Source: Edaphobacillus lindanitolerans
Lineage (GTDB): Bacteria > Bacillota > Bacilli > Bacillales_A > Planococcaceae
DNA: 64,000 nucleotides
Reading direction: 5' to 3'
Assembly: GCF_900156305.1 (NCBI RefSeq)
Contig: NZ_FTPL01000002.1
Location: 62,001 to 126,000 of the forward strand
This document shows, in pieces, positions 10,930 to 20,673 of the stretch. A model generated the notes under the pieces. That model saw nothing but the letters and a program-made list of their open reading frames with translations, made no database searches and was not told the origin of the DNA. The position numbers and the translations under genes are program-made. The first letter of the stretch is position 1. Every line of letters begins with the position of its first letter.

Positions 10930-11112
10930 ATGTTGAGGCGAACAAACGCCGGCTTGATCTGCTGTACAAGTTCGGATAAGCGGGAATGCCGGCCCGGTTT
11001 AACGCAGCAGCACCGGACGCTTCACCGGGCAGGCATCCATGGGGTTTCACGGGTTGCCGTGGGGATTCTGCTGTTCTACCATGGACTTAACAGAACGGAA
11101 AGGAAGATGGAC

Positions 11113-11574
11113 ATGGCAGAACATTTATTTAAGCTGAAGGCGGACTGGCCGGGACTCCGGAACGACGTGGGGACCATCGAAGCGGGTAACCTGATGACGG
11201 AGATTTCCATCCCGCCTGAAATGGACGGCCCGGGAATCGGGACAAATCCGGATGAAATGTTGCTCGGGGCGGCTGCGACCTGCTACATCATCACATTGGC
11301 GGCGATGCTGGAACGGGCCGGCATCCGCAAGGAGTCGCTCCGGATGGTCTCCGAAGCAATCGTCGATGTGACGAACGGTGTGTTCACGTACAAGCGGATC
11401 ACCCACCGTCCCGAACTCGTCCTGAAGAGCGATGCTGACGAAAGGTCGCTCGGACGGGCAAAGCGGCTCGCGGTTAAAGCCGAGGAGACCTGCATGATCA
11501 GCCGGGCGGTACGCGGGAATGTGGAAATCCGGCTGGAGGAGAACGTCACCGTGCATGGGCAGGAAGCTGAATGA
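11113..11574 (+). CDS. OsmC/Ohr family peroxiredoxin-like protein
   Basis: A likely thiol peroxidase acting on organic hydroperoxides in the cytosol. The 153-residue OsmC fold has the two family cysteines, C57 (GAAATCYII) and C127 (EETCMISRAV). The gene resembles the SACOL1771-type subfamily of Firmicutes. The start at 11113 has AGGA 8 nt upstream; the in-frame ATG at 11107 is too close to the site. It follows the DUF779 terminator, so it is a separate unit, but the 180-bp leader shows no clear promoter. Confidence 0.88.
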   Translation: MAEHLFKLKADWPGLRNDVGTIEAGNLMTEISIPPEMDGPGIGTNPDEMLLGAAATCYIITLAAMLERAGIRKESLRMVSEAIVDVTNGVFTYKRITHRPELVLKSDADERSLGRAKRLAVKAEETCMISRAVRGNVEIRLEENVTVHGQEAE

Positions 11575-11663
11575 TCACCGGGGCGGAAGTCTTTTAAGAT
11601 CGGCAACCGATAACTTCCCGAAACTTTCTAGGGGAACATGCTTTCGGGTCACGGAGAGATGTC

Positions 11664-11672
11664 TGGTATACT
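11664..11672 (+). promoter_or_regulatory. Extended -10 promoter for the dinB-like gene
   Basis: TGgTATACT matches the extended -10 consensus, about 80 bp before the start codon. The -35 region is weak. Confidence 0.45.
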
Positions 11673-11750
11673 GAATCTATCAGAGACCGAGATCCGGAAA
11701 TTCTGATTCAGGCGAATGGTATGGGTAACTGAAACAAAAAGGAGACCGAT

Positions 11751-12218
11751 ATGGACAATCATGATAAAGGGTCATTGTTGAAGGAATTTGGAAGCTGGCC
11801 TGAATTTGTGGACCGGATTGAACCGTCTGTCTGGCATCAGCCGGTCGGAGAAGGGAAATGGGCCGTCCGGGATGTGGTCAGTCATATTCTTCTTTGGGAT
11901 CAATATTTTTATGAACGGGCAATTGAGCCGATAGCGGAAGGACGCCCATTGACGGTGAAGCAGCCGGATTTTGACTTGTTTAATCAGGAGGCGCGGAAAT
12001 TTGCCGAGACGAAATCCGATCAAGAGCTCGCCGGGCTGGCAAAAGAGATTCGCCGGCGCATCATCATTGCCATCCAAGAGCAACCTGATGAGATTTTTAA
12101 TAAGACCTACCGGAATGGACAGGGCCAGGCTTTCGTGACAAAGGATTACCTGAATGATTTTATCTGGCATGACCATCACCACATGAAGCAAGTATCCGAT
12201 CTGGCCAACAGGGAATAG
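11751..12218 (+). CDS. DinB/YfiT-fold metal-dependent protein (ClbS/DfsB-like)
   Basis: A four-helix DinB-like protein of 155 residues. Candidate metal ligands are the histidine in VVSHILLWD (about residue 45) and the C-terminal HDHHHM cluster (about 143-147). Members include bacillithiol S-transferases and hydrolases; the GKWAVRDVVSHI motif resembles the ClbS/DfsB group. The ATG follows GGAG by 7 nt. AT content is higher than in the flanking sbcD and OsmC genes. Precise function is not known. Confidence 0.8.
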   Translation: MDNHDKGSLLKEFGSWPEFVDRIEPSVWHQPVGEGKWAVRDVVSHILLWDQYFYERAIEPIAEGRPLTVKQPDFDLFNQEARKFAETKSDQELAGLAKEIRRRIIIAIQEQPDEIFNKTYRNGQGQAFVTKDYLNDFIWHDHHHMKQVSDLANRE

Positions 12219-12262
12219 GCTGGCGGCCAGAGGCACGGGGACGGGCGGTGGGAAATGATGAG

Positions 12263-12285
12263 GGGCGGCCTGCCGCCCTTTCTTT
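12263..12285 (+). terminator. Short intrinsic terminator after the dinB-like gene
   Basis: GGGCGG, CCTG loop and CCGCCC followed by TTTCTTT. Confidence 0.65.
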
Positions 12286-12347
12286 ATGGATTGTGATGAG
12301 AACGTCCATTCCTCTAGGCGGGTCTATCGGAGTGAATGAGAGTCGTT

Positions 12348-12353
12348 TATAAT
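12348..12353 (+). promoter_or_regulatory. Possible -10 box for sbcDC
   Basis: A perfect TATAAT lies 45 bp before the sbcD ATG. No good -35 box is present at the proper spacing, so this is tentative. Confidence 0.35.
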
Positions 12354-12398
12354 GAGAGAACAGGAAATTGTTATCAGAGAATGCAGGGAGGGTTATCC

Positions 12399-13571
12399 AT
12401 GAAATTTTTTCATACTGCGGACTGGCATCTCGGCAAAATCGTCCAGGGGGTGCACATGACGGACGACCAGCGATTCGTCCTTGAACAGTTTATCGAGGCG
12501 GCCAGGCAGGAACGCCCGGATGCCATCATCATCGCAGGGGACTTGTACGACCGGGCCGTGCCGCCGACCGAGGCGGTGCGGCTGCTGGATGAGGTGCTGT
12601 CGGACATTGTACTCGGGCTTGAAATCCCGGTGATCGCCGTCGCAGGAAATCATGACAGCCCGAACCGTCTCCATTTTGGCAGCAGTTTCATGAGCCGGAA
12701 AGGCTACCATATTTCCGGTCTGCTTAGTAAGGGCAGGGGACCGGTCGTGCTGTCGGATGCCTCAGGAGAAGTGCATTTCCACTGCGTGCCGTTCGCCGAC
12801 CCTTCCGTCGTCCGTTCGATCTATGAAGACCCTTCCGTCTCCGGACATGATGCGGCGATGGCCTGCATACTCGATGACGTTTGCGGACGTATGGACGAAG
12901 ATGCCCGTCATGTGTTTGTCGGCCATGCATTCGTGACTCCGGGGGCCGAGCCGGAAGACAATACAAGCACTTCCGAGCGGCCGCTTTCCATCGGAGGTGC
13001 CGAGTATGTCGATGCCGGACGATTCCGGCAGTTCCACTACACTGCACTCGGCCACTTGCACCAGGCCCATCCGGCCGGATCCGAAACGGTCCGCTATTCC
13101 GGTTCGCCGTTGAAATACTCCATATCCGAGGAACATCACAGAAAGGGTTTCCTTGCCGTTGAGCTCGATGCGGACGGCGAGGTGACAGTGGAGCACCGTC
13201 CGCTGACACCGAGGCGGGATATGCGGACGGTCGAGGGCACCCTCCGGGAACTGCTGGAGATGGAACCATCTGAAGACTATATCTTCGTCCGGCTATTGGA
13301 CCGTGCACCGGTCCTTTATCCGATGGAGCGGATCCGGACCGTTTTCCCGAATGCCCTTCATATCGAGCGGGCCCTGCCCGTCCACCAAGACCGCACAACC
13401 CGTCCGAAGGACAGCATGAGCCGGATGGATGACCTGGCGATGTTCCGTGCCTTCCACGAAGAAATCCAGGGTGAAGAACCCGATGAAGAGACGGAGAAGC
13501 TGTTCCGCGAGGTGCTCGATGATCTGCTCGGTGCCGAACGGGAAAGCGGGAAGGAGACGGTAAGGAAATGA
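12399..13571 (+). CDS. sbcD: Exonuclease SbcCD, nuclease subunit D
   Basis: The Mre11-like nuclease subunit of SbcCD, which opens hairpins and blocked DNA ends. The 390-residue protein shows the calcineurin-like phosphoesterase motifs in order: TADWHLGK (D8, H10), GDLYDR (about 48-53), GNHDS (about 83-87) and a GHLHQAH motif near 220. GGGAGG precedes the ATG by 8 nt; upstream in-frame codons lack a site. The stop overlaps sbcC by 4 nt (ATGA), so the two are coupled. Confidence 0.95.
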   Translation: MKFFHTADWHLGKIVQGVHMTDDQRFVLEQFIEAARQERPDAIIIAGDLYDRAVPPTEAVRLLDEVLSDIVLGLEIPVIAVAGNHDSPNRLHFGSSFMSRKGYHISGLLSKGRGPVVLSDASGEVHFHCVPFADPSVVRSIYEDPSVSGHDAAMACILDDVCGRMDEDARHVFVGHAFVTPGAEPEDNTSTSERPLSIGGAEYVDAGRFRQFHYTALGHLHQAHPAGSETVRYSGSPLKYSISEEHHRKGFLAVELDADGEVTVEHRPLTPRRDMRTVEGTLRELLEMEPSEDYIFVRLLDRAPVLYPMERIRTVFPNALHIERALPVHQDRTTRPKDSMSRMDDLAMFRAFHEEIQGEEPDEETEKLFREVLDDLLGAERESGKETVRK

Positions 13572-16500
13572 AGCCGCTTGTTCTGAAAATGACCGCGTTC
13601 GGTCCATACAAACATTGTGAGACGATAGATTTCCGGGAACTTGACGGCCGGGGCCTGTTTGCCATATCGGGTCCGACCGGTTCAGGGAAAACGACCATCT
13701 TTGATGCCATCTGTTTCGCGCTTTACGGGAAGGCGAGCGGAGAGGAGCGCGATGACAAAAGCCTGCGCTCCGATTTTGCGGACGATGCGCTGCACACGGA
13801 AGTGGAGCTGCTGTTTGAGGCTGCCGGCGAACTCTACCGGATCATGCGGCGGATGCCTCATGTGAAGAAGGGGAATAAAAGTCCGACCGGAGACAGAATC
13901 GAACTGTTCCGGCTCCGTGACGGTCGGGAAGAGCCGGTCACCGACCGTCAGATGACGACCGAGGTGAATGCGAAAGCAGCCGAGCTGATCGGCTTCACAC
14001 ACGACCAGTTCAGCCAGATCGTCATGCTGCCGCAAGGGGAGTTCCGCAAACTCCTCACGTCCGACACGGATAATAAGGAAAAGATCTTCCGCAAAATCTT
14101 CCGGACCAAGCGGTACAAGGACATGGAAGCAATCCTGAAGGAAAAGCGGGACAGGCTTCAGGAAGAGTGGAAGGAAGCGGCCGGCCGGATCGCCTGGCAG
14201 GCCAAACATCTGAGGGAATCCCTGCCCGGGCTCAGCGAAGAACTGGCCGCCCAGCTTTCAGCCGAGCATCCCAACCCATCGGTGATCATCGAAGGGCTGC
14301 TGGCGGAACAGGAACGGATGGACGGCGTGAACCGGACACTCGGAGCAGAAGTCCGGCAGCTGGATGACAGGCTCCGGAAGCTCGGGACACGGCTGTCCGA
14401 AGCAAAAGCGGCAGCTTCCCTGTTCGACGAACGACAGGCGAAGAAAGCCGAGCTGAACGGACTGGAAGCGCGTGTCCCGAAAATGGAGGAAATCAAGACG
14501 CAAGTCAGGAAAGCGGGCGCGGCCGCACGCATTTTCCCGCTCGAGGAAAAGCTTCACGAGATCAGGCGGGAACTGGCGGACTCGGAAGAAAAATACCGTG
14601 CTGCCGGACAGGAAGCGGAACAATCACTCCGCCAAGAGAAACAGGCGGCTGCCGTCCTTGAAGAAGTGAATGCGAAAAATCACGAGTCGGACATCCGGAA
14701 ACGGGAAGCGGACCGGCTGGAGGAAGCCCGTCCGCTCATTGGCCGGAAGGCTGACTCGGAGAGATCCTTATCTGTGATTCGGGAAACCCTGCAGCGGCTG
14801 GAGTCGGAGATCCGTTCCTCAAAGGCTGTTGCCGAACAACTCGAAGCAGAAGGCCAGTCCAGGCGGGAAGCCATCAAGGAACTGGACGATCAGCTGGAAG
14901 GCGAAGCGGAATGGCATGGCAGGCTGGGACGGCTGGAACGCGATTTGGAACTGCTGGAGTCGTTCGCCGAACTGAATGCCAAATCCGAAGCGGCCGTGTC
15001 GGAGGATCAGAGGGCCAACCGGCTGGCAGAAGCGGCGGAATGGCAGCTGGAACGGATCCGGCGGGAACGGCGCGACGGGCTTGCCGCCGAACTTGCGGGC
15101 CATCTTCACGACGGGATGCCGTGTCCGGTGTGCGGCAGCGCCGAACACCCGGCGCCGGCAGGCGGGCAGGGGAGGAATGAGGACCTGCCCGAACTGGAGG
15201 ATGCGGAGAATGCGTGGAGAAAAGCCCGGACACAGAGCGCTGAAACGGCGGCAAACGTCAGATGGCTCACAGGGCAGAAGGAAACTTTGGCCCACTCCCT
15301 GAAAGAGAGGGGCATGGAGCCGGGTGAAGCCTCCATGCTGATCGGGCAGCGCCGCCAGGACGTGGTGGGTTGCCGGGAAAGGATCGAATGGGCCCGCAGG
15401 CAAAGAGAATTGCGCACAGTCCTTCTCGAGCAGCTTGCCGACAACGAACGGAAAACGGAGCACGTCCGTCAGCACCTTCTTGAAAAGATCGAACAGGAAC
15501 AGAAACTGCTTCTCGAAAAGGCGTCGACTGAAGCGGCACTTGAAGAAATCACTTCCTCGATTCCGGGTGGTCTTCCTGATCTGAAGTCGCTGGACAGCCG
15601 TCTGTCCTGGCTCAAGAATGAGATCATGGAGCATGACCGGCGCAGAGCGGCGGCGGAAAAGGGAGCGCAGGATGCGTCGGACCGCCGAAAGCGCGCCGAG
15701 CAATTGCTTGAATTCAGTGCCGGACAGAAAGAAAAACACCGGAAGCGCACACTCGATGCGCAGGAGGCATTTGAACAGGCGGTCGGCCGGTCCGAGTTCG
15801 CGGATGAAGCAGAATACCGTGCCGCTCTTCTGTCTCATGGACGGCTTGAAGAACTGGAGGAAGAGGTCCGTTTGTTCGACCGGATGATCCATTCTGTCCG
15901 GGAACGGATCGCCGAGCTTAACCAATCGCTTCACGGGAAAGAACGTCCCGATCTTGAGCAGCTTTCCTTGGAAGAGAGTGCTTGCCGGACAGAATATGAA
16001 TCGGCGAGGGAACAGCTCATCCGCTCACAGGCACTTTTGGAGACGGTCTCCAAAGGAATCGCCGGGATGCGGGAAGCCGCCGGTGAAGCGGAAGAAACCG
16101 AGCGGAGGAGAGGCAAGGTTTCGGCGATCTATGATCTGCTCCGCGGCCAGAACACGGACAAGCTCTCCTTTGAACGGTATCTACAGATCGAATATCTGGA
16201 ACGGATCCTCGTGGCCGCGAACGAGCGGCTGAAGGAACTCTCAAACGGTCAGTACGAATTGATGAGAAGCGACCGGCAGGAAGCGAGAGGCAAGCAGAGC
16301 GGACTCGGCATTGATGTATACGACGCCTATACCGGGCAGGCAAGGGACGTAAAGACATTGTCCGGCGGAGAGAAGTTCAACGCATCCTTATCGCTTGCAC
16401 TCGGCATGGCAGACGTGATCCAGGGATTCGGCGGCAATGTCCGGGTCGATACGATGTTCATCGATGAAGGCTTCGGCTCGCTTGATCCTGAATCTCTGCA

Positions 16501-16654
16501 AAAAGCGGTGGACGCGCTCATCGGGCTCCAGCAGACAGGCCGGATGGTCGGCGTCATCTCCCATGTCGGAGAACTGAAATCTGCGATGCCGGCCGTGCTG
16601 GAAGTATCCAAGTCGAAAGCCGGCCACAGCGCAACACGGTTCATCCTGAAATAA
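13568..16654 (+). CDS. sbcC: Exonuclease SbcCD, ATPase subunit C
   Basis: The Rad50-like SMC-type ATPase partner of SbcD. In 1028 residues: Walker A GPTGSGKT at 35-42, a long coiled coil, the zinc hook CPVCG at C519-C522, a second coiled coil, then the signature LSGGEKFNASLSLALG from 931 and Walker B TMFIDEGFGSLD at 962-973. The hook lies midway, as expected for two equal coiled-coil arms. The start overlaps the sbcD stop. The coiled coils are very Arg/Glu-rich, which reflects the host's high GC. Confidence 0.96.
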   Translation: MKPLVLKMTAFGPYKHCETIDFRELDGRGLFAISGPTGSGKTTIFDAICFALYGKASGEERDDKSLRSDFADDALHTEVELLFEAAGELYRIMRRMPHVKKGNKSPTGDRIELFRLRDGREEPVTDRQMTTEVNAKAAELIGFTHDQFSQIVMLPQGEFRKLLTSDTDNKEKIFRKIFRTKRYKDMEAILKEKRDRLQEEWKEAAGRIAWQAKHLRESLPGLSEELAAQLSAEHPNPSVIIEGLLAEQERMDGVNRTLGAEVRQLDDRLRKLGTRLSEAKAAASLFDERQAKKAELNGLEARVPKMEEIKTQVRKAGAAARIFPLEEKLHEIRRELADSEEKYRAAGQEAEQSLRQEKQAAAVLEEVNAKNHESDIRKREADRLEEARPLIGRKADSERSLSVIRETLQRLESEIRSSKAVAEQLEAEGQSRREAIKELDDQLEGEAEWHGRLGRLERDLELLESFAELNAKSEAAVSEDQRANRLAEAAEWQLERIRRERRDGLAAELAGHLHDGMPCPVCGSAEHPAPAGGQGRNEDLPELEDAENAWRKARTQSAETAANVRWLTGQKETLAHSLKERGMEPGEASMLIGQRRQDVVGCRERIEWARRQRELRTVLLEQLADNERKTEHVRQHLLEKIEQEQKLLLEKASTEAALEEITSSIPGGLPDLKSLDSRLSWLKNEIMEHDRRRAAAEKGAQDASDRRKRAEQLLEFSAGQKEKHRKRTLDAQEAFEQAVGRSEFADEAEYRAALLSHGRLEELEEEVRLFDRMIHSVRERIAELNQSLHGKERPDLEQLSLEESACRTEYESAREQLIRSQALLETVSKGIAGMREAAGEAEETERRRGKVSAIYDLLRGQNTDKLSFERYLQIEYLERILVAANERLKELSNGQYELMRSDRQEARGKQSGLGIDVYDAYTGQARDVKTLSGGEKFNASLSLALGMADVIQGFGGNVRVDTMFIDEGFGSLDPESLQKAVDALIGLQQTGRMVGVISHVGELKSAMPAVLEVSKSKAGHSATRFILK

Positions 16655-16660
16655 CGCACA

Positions 16661-16701
16661 AAAAAGGAAGCATGGCGCCGTCTGGCTCCGTGCTTCCTTT
16701 T
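16661..16701. terminator. Bidirectional terminator between sbcC and the YhgE gene
   Basis: AAAAGGAAGCA pairs with TGCTTCCTTTT. A-rich and T-rich flanks let it serve both convergent genes. Confidence 0.9.
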
Positions 16702-16734
16702 CATATACATGCTCAACGGCATCTGCAGGGACGG

Positions 16735-19050
16735 TCAATGGAACAGACCGGATTCCCTGGACTTCTTCATCAGCTTGTTCATGCTGTTTGTCAGTCTCGC
16801 CTTGAAGAACGAGCCGAACAGGATGAAGGCGACGGCAATCCCGAGCAGGATCGGCACATCGCGCATGACTCGGGCCTGTACGGCCCCGCCCGTCATTTCA
16901 CGCATGAGGTCGATCGCGTAGGTGAACGGCAGGAACGGACTCAGTCCCCGGAAAAAGTCCGGAAGCAGGACGACCGGATACGTTCCCCCGGAACCGGCAA
17001 TCTGGAGGACGAGCATGACGATCGCCATCGCCTTGCCGACGTCGCCGAACACGGAAACGAGCGTATAGACGATCGACATGAACACAAGACTGATGAATAG
17101 GCCCGATAACACAAAGCCGGCCGGTTCAGCGACCTCCACGCCGAGAACGAACAGATCCCCGAGTGTCACAACAAGTGCCTGCAGCAGGCCGATGGCCGAA
17201 AATGTGATGAGCCGTCCGAAGTAGACGGTTCTCGGATGGAAGGTCTCCTCCCTGTGGACGTCGGTTGACAGCAGGGAAATGAGGAGCAGGCAACCGACCC
17301 AGATGGACAGCACCGTATAAAACGGCGTCATGCCGGTCCCATAGTTTTTGATCGGGAATAATTTGTTCTCATGCAGCACAATCGGCTGCTGGAAGAAATC
17401 CCGTTCTGCTTCCGGGTTGTTCACCAGAAGGTCGATGATGTCATTGATATCCGTCTCGCCCTGGATTTCCCGGATGCGGTCCGCAAGCTCGGACACTTTC
17501 GTATACACATACGGATACTGATTGAGCACATCCTTGATGACGGTTTCGCCTTTTGCGAGGTCGCCGGCGGTGCTGTTCAATATCTTCTCCGCCTGGGGAA
17601 TCGTATCCTGGATCCCTGTCAGCATGGTCTTTGCTTCCGTCAGTGTTTTCTTGGCACCGGCAATCTCCTTGTCGATCGTCGGTTTGATCGTGTCATGGTA
17701 TTCCTTCGAATAACTGTCGATGCTCACGGACACATTCTGGGCAATCTTCTGGATGTCACTGAGCCAGCCTTTTGCTTGGTCCGCGTAGCCGGTGGCCGCT
17801 TCATCCACCGCACGGGCATTCGTCTGTGCCTCCTGGAGGAGTCCCTGCAGACGGTCGGTCGACTCGATGGCCTCGTCGATCCGTTTGCGGCGTTCAGGCA
17901 GGGTCGTATCCGGCTTCACTTCAGGAAGCTTCACGTCCGGAGCAACCGGACGCTCCGTCTGGCCGGACTCTCCGTTCTGATCCGTGCCTCCTGCTTGATC
18001 CCCGCCGGCTCCTGTATTCGGATTGACCGGGAGGGAAGGCGACGGATCCGGCGCCGCGGCCGCCATTTCTTTCAGTTTCCTCAGCTCGTCCCCGATGTTT
18101 GCGGTAGATTGGATGGCCTCTGTCATCCGGTCATCCAGCCGCTTTTTGGCTTCGTCCAGCTGGGTCGTATCGAGATCCGTATTCTGGATCTTCGTCAGCA
18201 TGTCATTGACTTCCTTGGATACCCGGGAAGCCGTTTCGAGGTCTTTGTCGATTTTCGGGCTGATGGCGGCCAGCTGCTTCTCGGCATCATTGAGATAGCC
18301 GAGCGTCCTGTTGATCGTGCCGAGTCCTTCATTCGTCAGGCGCTTTGCCTCCGGCATCGCGTTTTGGGCCTTGGAAATCATGGCATCCGCGTTTTCCGCA
18401 TCCCCATATGCCGATTGCAGCAGATCATGGACACCCGGCAGCTGCTCTTCTGCCATGAAGACATACTGCTCAAATTTCTCGATGTCCGGCAGATCCTGCT
18501 GTATTTCGAGGCCGATCTGATTAAACATGTCGAAGATGACGCGGTTCACGGTGGAAGTGAATTCGCTGCTCAGCTTCTGGACGACGGAGGTGGCACCTTT
18601 CTCGGTGATCTTGGGTGCGATGGAGTTGATCTTCTCGTTCACATAGTATTCCATCTCGGCCTTCTGCGGATTGCCGCTCACGACGGTCCCCAGCTTCTCG
18701 GAGAAGTCTTCCGGCACGATGATCGCCGCAAAGTATTTGCCGTTTGTCACCTCGTCCATCGCATCTTTTCGGTCTGTAAACTTCCAGTCGATGTTTTTGT
18801 TCTTCTTCAATGATTCGACAAGCTGCTTCCCGACGTCAATATGTTCGTCCCGGACATCGGCCCCGCGGTCCTCGTTGACGACGGCAACAGGCAGCCGGTC
18901 GGTCCGTCCATAGGGATCCCACGAGGCATAAATATTGAACCAGGCATAGAGCGACGGCAGGAACACGAGCCCGCCGACAAGGATCGCCGCTACCCAGTTT
19001 GTCCCGATATTCCGGAAGTCCGTCTTTGCAATCTTCCATGCATTTCTCAT
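16735..19050 (-). CDS. YhgE/Pip family membrane protein (ABC-2 type permease fold)
   Basis: A large membrane protein of 771 residues. One TM helix sits near residues 18-40, then a long extracytoplasmic region (about 45-540) with coiled-coil stretches and a Pro/Gly-rich linker near 340-370, then about five C-terminal TM helices of ABC-2 type. The family includes B. subtilis YhgE and lactococcal Pip, a phage receptor; some members act with type VII secretion or ABC export. The start at 19050 has GAAGGG at 6 nt; ATG 19056 abuts that site and is less likely. Function here is unknown. Confidence 0.88.
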   Translation of the reverse strand: MRNAWKIAKTDFRNIGTNWVAAILVGGLVFLPSLYAWFNIYASWDPYGRTDRLPVAVVNEDRGADVRDEHIDVGKQLVESLKKNKNIDWKFTDRKDAMDEVTNGKYFAAIIVPEDFSEKLGTVVSGNPQKAEMEYYVNEKINSIAPKITEKGATSVVQKLSSEFTSTVNRVIFDMFNQIGLEIQQDLPDIEKFEQYVFMAEEQLPGVHDLLQSAYGDAENADAMISKAQNAMPEAKRLTNEGLGTINRTLGYLNDAEKQLAAISPKIDKDLETASRVSKEVNDMLTKIQNTDLDTTQLDEAKKRLDDRMTEAIQSTANIGDELRKLKEMAAAAPDPSPSLPVNPNTGAGGDQAGGTDQNGESGQTERPVAPDVKLPEVKPDTTLPERRKRIDEAIESTDRLQGLLQEAQTNARAVDEAATGYADQAKGWLSDIQKIAQNVSVSIDSYSKEYHDTIKPTIDKEIAGAKKTLTEAKTMLTGIQDTIPQAEKILNSTAGDLAKGETVIKDVLNQYPYVYTKVSELADRIREIQGETDINDIIDLLVNNPEAERDFFQQPIVLHENKLFPIKNYGTGMTPFYTVLSIWVGCLLLISLLSTDVHREETFHPRTVYFGRLITFSAIGLLQALVVTLGDLFVLGVEVAEPAGFVLSGLFISLVFMSIVYTLVSVFGDVGKAMAIVMLVLQIAGSGGTYPVVLLPDFFRGLSPFLPFTYAIDLMREMTGGAVQARVMRDVPILLGIAVAFILFGSFFKARLTNSMNKLMKKSRESGLFH

Positions 19051-19222
19051 TGGCATCCCTTCTTCTCTGTCTTGGATTGGTCACTTCCTCATATTCTACC
19101 CTATATTCTCCCCCCATATCAGCTAAAAAACCGTTCCGGCACCCCATATAAACGGAACACGAAATAAAAGGAATTTTGTAAACTTGCGGCGAAAATCATA
19201 ACGGACAGGGGGGAGAAGAACA

Positions 19223-20524
19223 ATGGATCAGCATAAGATCAGAACGTTTGCAGAAGCTCAGAGAAAGACAGAGAGAAGCCCGGGACTCGCAGTCGCATTC
19301 ATGGAAAACGGCGACCTGTATGAGGCCGGGACAGGTACAGTGCAAGCGGACGGCAGCCTTGAAGTGACGCCGGATACGATCTTCGGCACCGCTTCCGTCA
19401 CGAAGTCATTCACGGCGCTCGCCGTCATGATCCTTCAGGCGGAAGGAAAACTTTCGGTCCGCGACCCGGTCGTTTCCCATCTTCCGGAGCTTGAGGCAGT
19501 GAAGGGGATCCGCCGTTCGGAAATCCGGCATCTGCTTTCCCATACGGCATCGCTCCCGCCGCTCGAACGAAAGGAAGAGATTGCATCGTTCCCTGAACAC
19601 TTCGAATACCTGAAGTCGGCGGACTTCCTTCCGCTGGGAGAACCGGGGGAACGTCTCAGCTACAGCAATGATGCCTTTCTCCTTCTTGGGGCGGTCATCG
19701 GGTGGGTGTCCGGCATGGATTACCGGACGTTCATCCGGGAGCGGATCCTGGAGCCGGCCGGCATGACACGGACCACATTTGATCCGCCCGGGCAAGGGGA
19801 GGCCGGCAATGTCGCCGTCCAGTATGTGGAGGAAAACGGCCGGCTGAAGGCGGTGGACTGGCCGGTGCTCGGCAATTATGCCGTCGGAGGAGGAATCCGT
19901 TCGACGGTCCGTGACCTGATGAAGTACTTGCGGCTCTATGTCGACGAGGCCTACCGGGAGGAAGTGCTGGGTATCCGGTTGGACGTATCCGAGATGTGGA
20001 GGAACGTGCACCCGGTGAATCGCAGCACGGGCTACGGCTATGGGCTGTCTGCATCCCCCGGCTTCCACGGAACGCTTTTCATCCACCACGGCGGAAGCCA
20101 GCCCGGTGTCAGTTCCGCAGTGGGCTTTCTGCCTGAAAAGAACATGGCTGCGGTCGTTTTATCGAACAAATCGGATCTGGCTGCAGACCGCATTTTGCGC
20201 GGCATGCTGAACATCGGTCTCGGGTTTAAATCCGGGGAAGATCCGTTCCCTGAACCACAGTACGAAATGGATCCGGAAGATTTCTCCGCATTTGAAGGAA
20301 TCTACCGGAATGACGAAGACCCTGACGGATTTGAAATCCGCTGCCATGACGATGGACCGGTTCTGGTTACACCGGCATCCATGGATGCCCTCAGGGCGAG
20401 CGGCCCCCGCACGCTCGTCAATATCCGGACCGGGAAGCCGGTTCAGTTCACATTCGATGAGCGGGGCGCAGAAAGTGCGTTCAGCGGGATGCGGATCTAC
20501 TTCCGCGACGGGCAGAGGAACTGA
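19223..20524 (+). CDS. Serine hydrolase, beta-lactamase class C / PBP4-like
   Basis: A 433-residue beta-lactamase-fold hydrolase. Catalytic motifs are S58-V-T-K61 (GTASVTKSF), Y147-S-N149 (LSYSNDAF) and a HHGG motif near 293. There is no signal peptide, so it is likely cytosolic. The C-terminal 90 residues form an extra small domain. Such proteins range from esterases to D-aminopeptidases; no substrate can be assigned. A GGGGGG ribosome site lies 8 nt before the ATG. It is monocistronic and divergent from the YhgE gene. Confidence 0.87.
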   Translation: MDQHKIRTFAEAQRKTERSPGLAVAFMENGDLYEAGTGTVQADGSLEVTPDTIFGTASVTKSFTALAVMILQAEGKLSVRDPVVSHLPELEAVKGIRRSEIRHLLSHTASLPPLERKEEIASFPEHFEYLKSADFLPLGEPGERLSYSNDAFLLLGAVIGWVSGMDYRTFIRERILEPAGMTRTTFDPPGQGEAGNVAVQYVEENGRLKAVDWPVLGNYAVGGGIRSTVRDLMKYLRLYVDEAYREEVLGIRLDVSEMWRNVHPVNRSTGYGYGLSASPGFHGTLFIHHGGSQPGVSSAVGFLPEKNMAAVVLSNKSDLAADRILRGMLNIGLGFKSGEDPFPEPQYEMDPEDFSAFEGIYRNDEDPDGFEIRCHDDGPVLVTPASMDALRASGPRTLVNIRTGKPVQFTFDERGAESAFSGMRIYFRDGQRN

Positions 20525-20622
20525 CCGCCTGCTCATCTTTTGAAGATTTCCGCTTCAGGCAGGGTACATACATAGAGCGCTCTGCCTGTAATAATGGACG
20601 GATACCGCCATTTGGGACCACA

Positions 20623-20665
20623 CAAAAAGAGCCGCCACTCACTGAAGAGTGACGGCTCCTTTTTG
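20623..20665. terminator. Bidirectional terminator between the serine hydrolase and MFS genes
   Basis: AAAAAGAGCCG and CGGCTCcTTTTT with inner CACTC/GAGTG arms. It serves both convergent genes. Confidence 0.92.
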
Positions 20666-20673
20666 TATTGGAC